This document shows, in pieces, positions 58,825-64,000 of a stretch of 64,000 bases of DNA. Under the pieces are notes generated by a model, which was not told where the DNA came from, searched no databases, and worked only from the letters and a program-made list of their open reading frames with translations. This DNA is from Leptoclinus maculatus (lineage: Eukaryota; Chordata; Actinopteri; Perciformes; Stichaeidae). Position 1 is the first letter of the stretch. The number at the start of each line of letters is the position of its first letter. Position numbers and translations under genes: made by a program. Where the stretch lies: positions 6,669,694-6,733,693 of the forward strand of contig JAVDOI010000003.1 in the NCBI GenBank assembly GCA_032191485.1. Reading direction: 5' to 3'.

Positions 58825-59959
58825 TGTTTGACTGGCGCTCTTGGACTCTCGGTCCCAGAAGTTAAAAACAGTTAATGTCACATATGAATATGTATTTTTT
58901 AGATTTCATTTATTTCACCGCCAGTATCATGTTCTCTTAAAGCTGTTCTGTTGTGCCCCTGAACACAAAACACACACTGTTGCTCTGTGTTGTCCTTACA
59001 CCTTGCATTTGACTTGCCAACCAATTAGTCACACGGCATTAAACTCAAGCCTTAAACAGTATGAATGGGTCGTAATGAGAGAACGGACACTCTTGCAGCA
59101 CCCTGCTGTGGGGGGGGGGGGATGTTTGGCTTGCTCATGCATCAAGCAAAGTCGGAGACAGAGCTCACCTGAGAGGCTTTGGTGGGTGAAGGACTCGAAA
59201 AAAAAGGAGATGAAAGGACGAGGGAGGTGTTCGTACAACCCCTGTGCCACTCTTTCATCCATTTCACCCCCCCCTCTTTACCAAAGCACATTAAGTGAAA
59301 CACTCTCCTGCAGCACTCCCCCGAGGACCAGACTGATTTGAATATTACATGCGGTCTGATTTTTCATACACTACCGCTCCATTTTTTTGCTTTTTAAGAA
59401 GGTGAGTAAAGGGATGAAAAAAAAAGAGAAGGAGGGAGGCGTGGGAAAGGAGGGATGGTAACAGGGGAAGTGGGGTGAATGAGAGAAGTAAGGAGGCCTG
59501 AATTCATATTCATTGACCGGGTGAATGAAAAGGTGAGTGGAAGAACTGCGCTGCTGAAAAGGTATAATTTCCAACACATCTTGGGTAAGTAGTGTTAACA
59601 CAGGCCGATGTCAAAGATGTATTTATTTAAATGTGCCTTGTTGCTTCTACATGCAGAGTTGAAAAGCTAGTGCATACTGGTGTTATTACCTCTATAAGAT
59701 TGGCTAGATAACAACATTTTCCAAACCCTGAAGACACTACAAAGACTTCAATCGAAAGTAATCACCATTGTGAGAACCCACATCTGAAACGATTATGTTT
59801 TCTTTGTTTTGGAAATCTGAGAATTATTGCCTCTCAGTGAAGGCAATAATGGTGGGCTGTGGACGCTAGCTCAGGCACAGAACAGCAAGCTAGCGCTGTC
59901 CATGCACTGAACAATGAGCACCGTTGAAATCCCACTACGCTTACATCACGCCACTAACC

Positions 59960-60190
59960 ATTCAACTGGTTCTTGAGGTATTTGGTCATAAGACCAAAGT
60001 ATTGGCTAACTTTACCTGATATTTCACAGGATAAGTGGAAACTAGAGGTGCTAAAGGAAAAGTCAGGGCATCACCAAAGTCATTATGATTCTGGTGGACA
60101 CGGATGTCAATTCAAAATGTCATGGCAATCCAAAGGTTCTTTAGATACCTACATTAGAACAAAAGTGGTGGGCCATCCATTCTGCAAAAC
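59960..60190. repeat. Teleost interspersed repeat fragment
   Basis: The segment ggaaaagtcagggcatcacc...aatgtcatggcaatccaaag...aaagtggtgggccatcc resembles a frequent fish repeat. No coding potential was seen. Confidence 0.5.
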
Positions 60191-60489
60191 AAACCTCTCA
60201 GTGGTCCTTCTATGAAGCTTCTCGAGTATCCAGTATTGGATGCATGAGTCCTAAAACAAGTCAACAAGCTACATACTCACATTTTTTCTGCTGTAATTGC
60301 ACTGTGAATTGACTATTCACAAGTCATTAATTGTATGCCTCATATTGCATGAGTATTTATTAATGTTTGAGCGAGTAAAATGACCATTCATTGTTGCTTA
60401 GAATTAGCTACAGCTCTCATTGTTTTTCTAGTGGTATCTAGAGTGTGTGGCAAACCTTTATATTACTCGGATTTGGATGTTGGATGTCT

Positions 60490-61733
60490 GTTGTCATGAA
60501 ATCGTTTGAGAGACTGGTGTGGACCCACCTGAATGACATCACAGGCCCCCTGCTGGACCCCCTGCAGTTTGCCTACCGGGCAAACAGGTCTGTGGATGAT
60601 GCAGTAAACATGGGACTGCACTACATGCTGCAACACCTCGACTCCCCAGGGACACATGCAAGGGTTCTGTTTGTTGGCTTCAAACAGAACCCTTTGTTTG
60701 AAGCCGTATTTCAACACCATCATTCCAGAAATACTTGAACCCAAACTCTCCCAGCTCACTGTGCCAGCCTCCACCTGTCAGTGGATCACAAACTTCCTGA
60801 CGAACAGGACGCAGCAGGTGGGGCTGGGAAAAATCACATCCAGCACCCGGACAATCAGCACTGGCGCCCCCCAGGGATGTGTGCTCTCCCCACTGCTCTT
60901 CTCCCTCTACACTAACGACTGCACCTCAGGAGACCCATCTGTTAAACGGTCATCGGCCTCATCAGGGACGGTGATGAGTCTGTGTACAGACGGGAGGTTG
61001 AACAGCTGGTCCTCTGGTGTGGTCAGAACAACCTGGAGCTGAACAAGCTCAAAACTGTGGAGATGACAGTGGACTTCAGGAGGAGTAACCCAACACTGCC
61101 CCCCCTCACCATACTCAACAGCACTGTGTCCGCTGTGGAGACCTTCAGGTTTCTGGGATCCACAATCTTCAAGGACTTGAAGTGAGCCCCCAACATTGAC
61201 ACCATCAGGAAAGAGGCCCAGCAGAGGTTGAACTTCCTGCGCCAGCTCAGGAAGTTCAACCTGCCTCAGGAGCTGCTGAGCTGCTGTCTACAATGGACTG
61301 TCAGGTCTGCAGAGAGGATCATTGGTTCCAGCCTGCCGTCCATCCTGGACTTGTTCACCTCCAGAGTCAGGAAACGGGTTGGAAAGATCACTGCAGACCC
61401 TTCACACCCTGAACTCCTCCCCTCTGGTAGGCGCTACAGAGCTCTGTACGCCAAAACCACCAGACACAGGAACAGCTTCTTTCCGCTGGCCGTCACTCTG
61501 ATGAACAATTAATCATACTTTTAAACAATACTTTTGGATATATATTTATATTTTGGTAAATGTTTAAACTTACATCTGTTCTACTTTTTTTGTTGTCCTT
61601 TTTGTTATTTTTTGTATTTTTCTTGTTTATTGTAAACTTATGTATGTACGTTGAGAACAATGTGTAATCCGGAGTCAAATTCCTTATATGCGTACACATA
61701 GATGGCCAATAAAGCTGATTCTGATTCTGGTTG
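60490..61733 (+). mobile_element. 5'-truncated, broken LINE (Rex1/CR1-like) reverse transcriptase
   Basis: Fragments of a non-LTR reverse transcriptase are spread over several frames. They include LDPLQFAYRANRSVDDAV (60490-60700), STGAPQGCVLSPLLFSLYTN (about 60860-60920), YRREVEQLVLWCGQNNLELN (from about 60984) and the C-terminal LPSGRRYRALYAKTTRHRN (to 61512). The sequence ends aataaagctgattctgattctgg, a typical short-repeat LINE tail. The copy is 5'-truncated and frameshifted near 60680. It lacks the segment that should carry the catalytic FADD motif (about 60945) and has another internal deletion near 61290. It is therefore non-functional. The clade is assigned by resemblance to fish Rex1/CR1-type elements. 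Confidence 0.85.
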
Positions 61734-63209
61734 ATTATTTGCTGTTATTTGGTGTTGGTGACTACACCCTCAGTCTTGGATGGCTTGCATTCTCTCAAAG
61801 AGTCCCTGGTTGACCGGGAGAAATTGTGTTATGGCTGACTGCAGATGAAGAAGGTATAATCCAAAAGAGAGAAGAACTCTACTTCATGTGGTTCAATTAG
61901 TAGTCGGCTGAATGTTAACGTCTTAATGCCAAACAAACTACCATTGGGGTCAAATAATTCCCCTTGTTTCAAATGTATTGCATGAGTGGACATCAACATC
62001 AGAATCAAGCATCAGCGCCTCAAAGGAATATCCCGGAACACCGGCAGGTTTTTCCAACATTTACATCAAGGGAATCAGCGGAAGAGTGAGTTAGATGGAT
62101 GAAGAATGAGGGCGTGAAAGAGGTGGAGGAGGAAACGCGGGCAAAATGACTGGATTGTGCGGTGAAGAGGAAGTAGAATCGATGGCGGGGGGGGCAGCGA
62201 AGAAGGAAATAAAAAAGAGTGAAAAAGTGGAGGTCAACAGAGGCAGTCTCTCCCTTTCCATTTCAAAAGCTCTCCATTCTGCTGTAATTTCCTCTCCTCC
62301 CCTCCCAGTCCCTCTCCTCACCCCTTCCCTTACATCCCAGTAGTGCAGGCAGTGTTTGCCAATTTAGCCCACTCTGCAGTGTGACCATGCACTTGAATCC
62401 CTCTCTGCGGATGGATGGAAGAGTGAATGGTAAGTGGAGAGATGTTTAAATAGAGAGAGGGCCCGAGGAAGGGTGGGTGGTTATGCTGATAGATTGACAG
62501 GGAGAAGGAGAGAGGGGTGAAAAAAGATGCATGAATACATGTTTTTTAAGTAGAGGGAGGCGTGTCGCTTTTTTTACTTGGTGAACACTCAGCAAGAGAG
62601 ATGGAGAGAGGGAGAGGAGGGGAGGTAAATGAAAAGAAAGAGGCCAAAAGTCTTCTTTAGTGGCTACTGGTTACATTCAGAGACCCTGGGAGGTCAACAG
62701 CTCCACTGTGGTTTTAAACTACGGAGCCCAAGTGAAGAAGAAATTACACATCTTTGTAATGTTTTTTGTGAAAATGCAGCAAAAACTGTGAGCGAGGCCA
62801 AGTTAGGAAGGCTGCTATACTCGTTTCTGTTCGGCGTGATTTGTTATGTCAGGACAGAGCAGCCGTGGGGATGAGCTGTTTTAGGGATTTTGGAAAATAA
62901 TGTGAGCCTCTGACGCCTGTGAGGTGGGTTAATCTCACAGCAGCACACAGAAGGAGCTCTGTGGTAAATACAGCGGTGGGCTTTTAGACTCTTTATAGGC
63001 TTTATTAGCTGCATGAAAAAAGAAGAGGTGTATAACGCTTTAAACCAGGTCATCTGTTTAATAGTTGTGTGCGCTCATTTGTGTGATTGCGTGCGAACGA
63101 GTGTGGTGACGGTGATGTAATTACTGCTGTTGGCAAGTGAACAGAGAAAAAAAACAAAAAACAGAGGCCAGATAGATGCAAGCACACACAATACACACAC
63201 ACACACACA

Positions 63210-63255
<46 letters not shown>

Positions 63256-64000
63256 GAGAAGGAAGCTGAAGAAAGCAAAACCTTGGCAGAGGAAGCGTCA
63301 CTAATACTCAACTAAAACACTCTCCAGCACCCACGGACCCACAGCTGAAGCCACTATTAGTGTTTATATGGTTGTATTTGTCTATATGGGTACATGTGTA
63401 TGGTTCAATTCATTATTTTTCTCCACAAAGACAACTGAAATGCCTTTAGTCTAATGTTACCTTGTTTTTCAGTTTTTTTTTTACCTTGTACCTTGTAAAA
63501 AAAAAACAGAAAAACATGCACACTGTACCCTCGTGAATGAAACATTTATAACACATATACATGCCAGTCTCATAGCCAGTACTATATTTGATTTCGTTAT
63601 ATCACAAAAAAAAAGCAGAATCACTTATTTCTCAAACATTAAGAGAGCACATGTTTCACAAACGGCTGCAAAGTGGCATCATGGTTTATGTCAGAATGTG
63701 GCAAATACCACCCTTCATCTCTCGTCTTCTTCCTTCCCTCTACACTTCCGTTATCCTACAACGGGCCTAGCCGCGCGAGCCGTGAACACGTTTCTTACAT
63801 CCTACAAAACAGGGGATTAGTGCGCCGAGCAGGACTGTTGCGGTCATGCTCCGTATAGGAGGGGCCGAACCGAAAAGAAAGCACCGTCTTGTTTAGTTCT
63901 CTTTACTTTTTGTTGCTTCCAGCTGAATCTTTGTGGTTTAGAGTTTAGTTTCACTTCTTTGAGCCTGCCTGTACTTCAGGATATCAGCCTTATTACACTG
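61734..64000. other. Gene-free right end
   Basis: Purine-rich patches (62090-62240, 62440-62640) and an (AC)n tract. No coding sequence was supported. The last 250 bp become GC-richer but show no recognisable gene. Confidence 0.6.
63192..63251. repeat. (AC)n microsatellite
   Basis: An AC run with two AT interruptions. Confidence 0.95.

Overview
This window is vertebrate genomic DNA, most likely from a teleost fish. The evidence is spliced exons with GT-AG introns, very abundant (CA)n, (GA)n and (TA)n microsatellites, and remnants of transposon families typical of ray-finned fish (hAT, Tc1-like, Rex1/CR1-like LINE). No bacterial or organellar features were seen. No tRNA, rRNA or CRISPR was recognised.

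One clear protein-coding gene is present. It is lrfn5 (SALM5), a synaptic adhesion molecule, on the + strand from the start codon at 29606 to the stop codon ending at 48076. It has eight coding exons, whose splice phases all agree, and encodes 863 residues: signal peptide, LRRNT, leucine-rich repeats, LRRCT, Ig, fibronectin III, one transmembrane helix and a long Ser/Pro-rich tail ending in the PDZ ligand ESTV. The 3' UTR has AATAAA signals at 49136 and 49252. An 11.3-kb intron 6 separates the Ig/FN3 exon from the transmembrane exon. An acceptor at 29578, just before the start codon, implies at least one upstream non-coding exon that was not located.

Upstream of lrfn5 (1-29578) is gene-poor. 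It holds microsatellites, old repeat fragments, a reverse-strand LINE 3' end (about 7120-7390) and a complete 3,464-bp hAT-type element (12991-16454). The hAT element is bounded by a perfect 8-bp target-site duplication and carries a 1.63-kb minisatellite of 16-bp units. Further on is a 219-bp uninterrupted (GA)n run (25497-25715).

Downstream of the gene (49280-64000) is a repeat-rich intergenic region. A 455-codon open frame (55073-56440) is built from two coding-phase minisatellites (36 and 48 bp) with unique N- and C-terminal ends. It lies between inverted copies of a 35-bp repeat. It is followed by a 492-bp foldback palindrome, then a 15-bp minisatellite held between two inverted 3' ends of a Tc1-like transposon, and a second foldback copy. 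A dead Rex1/CR1-like reverse transcriptase fragment lies at about 60490-61733.

The recurrent theme outside lrfn5 is minisatellites that arose inside, or are bounded by, transposon sequence. Most long open frames here (13280-14843, 57168-58100 and the (GA)n frames) are by-products of tandem repeats. The 455-codon frame is the only one with a plausible, though unproven, claim to be a gene.
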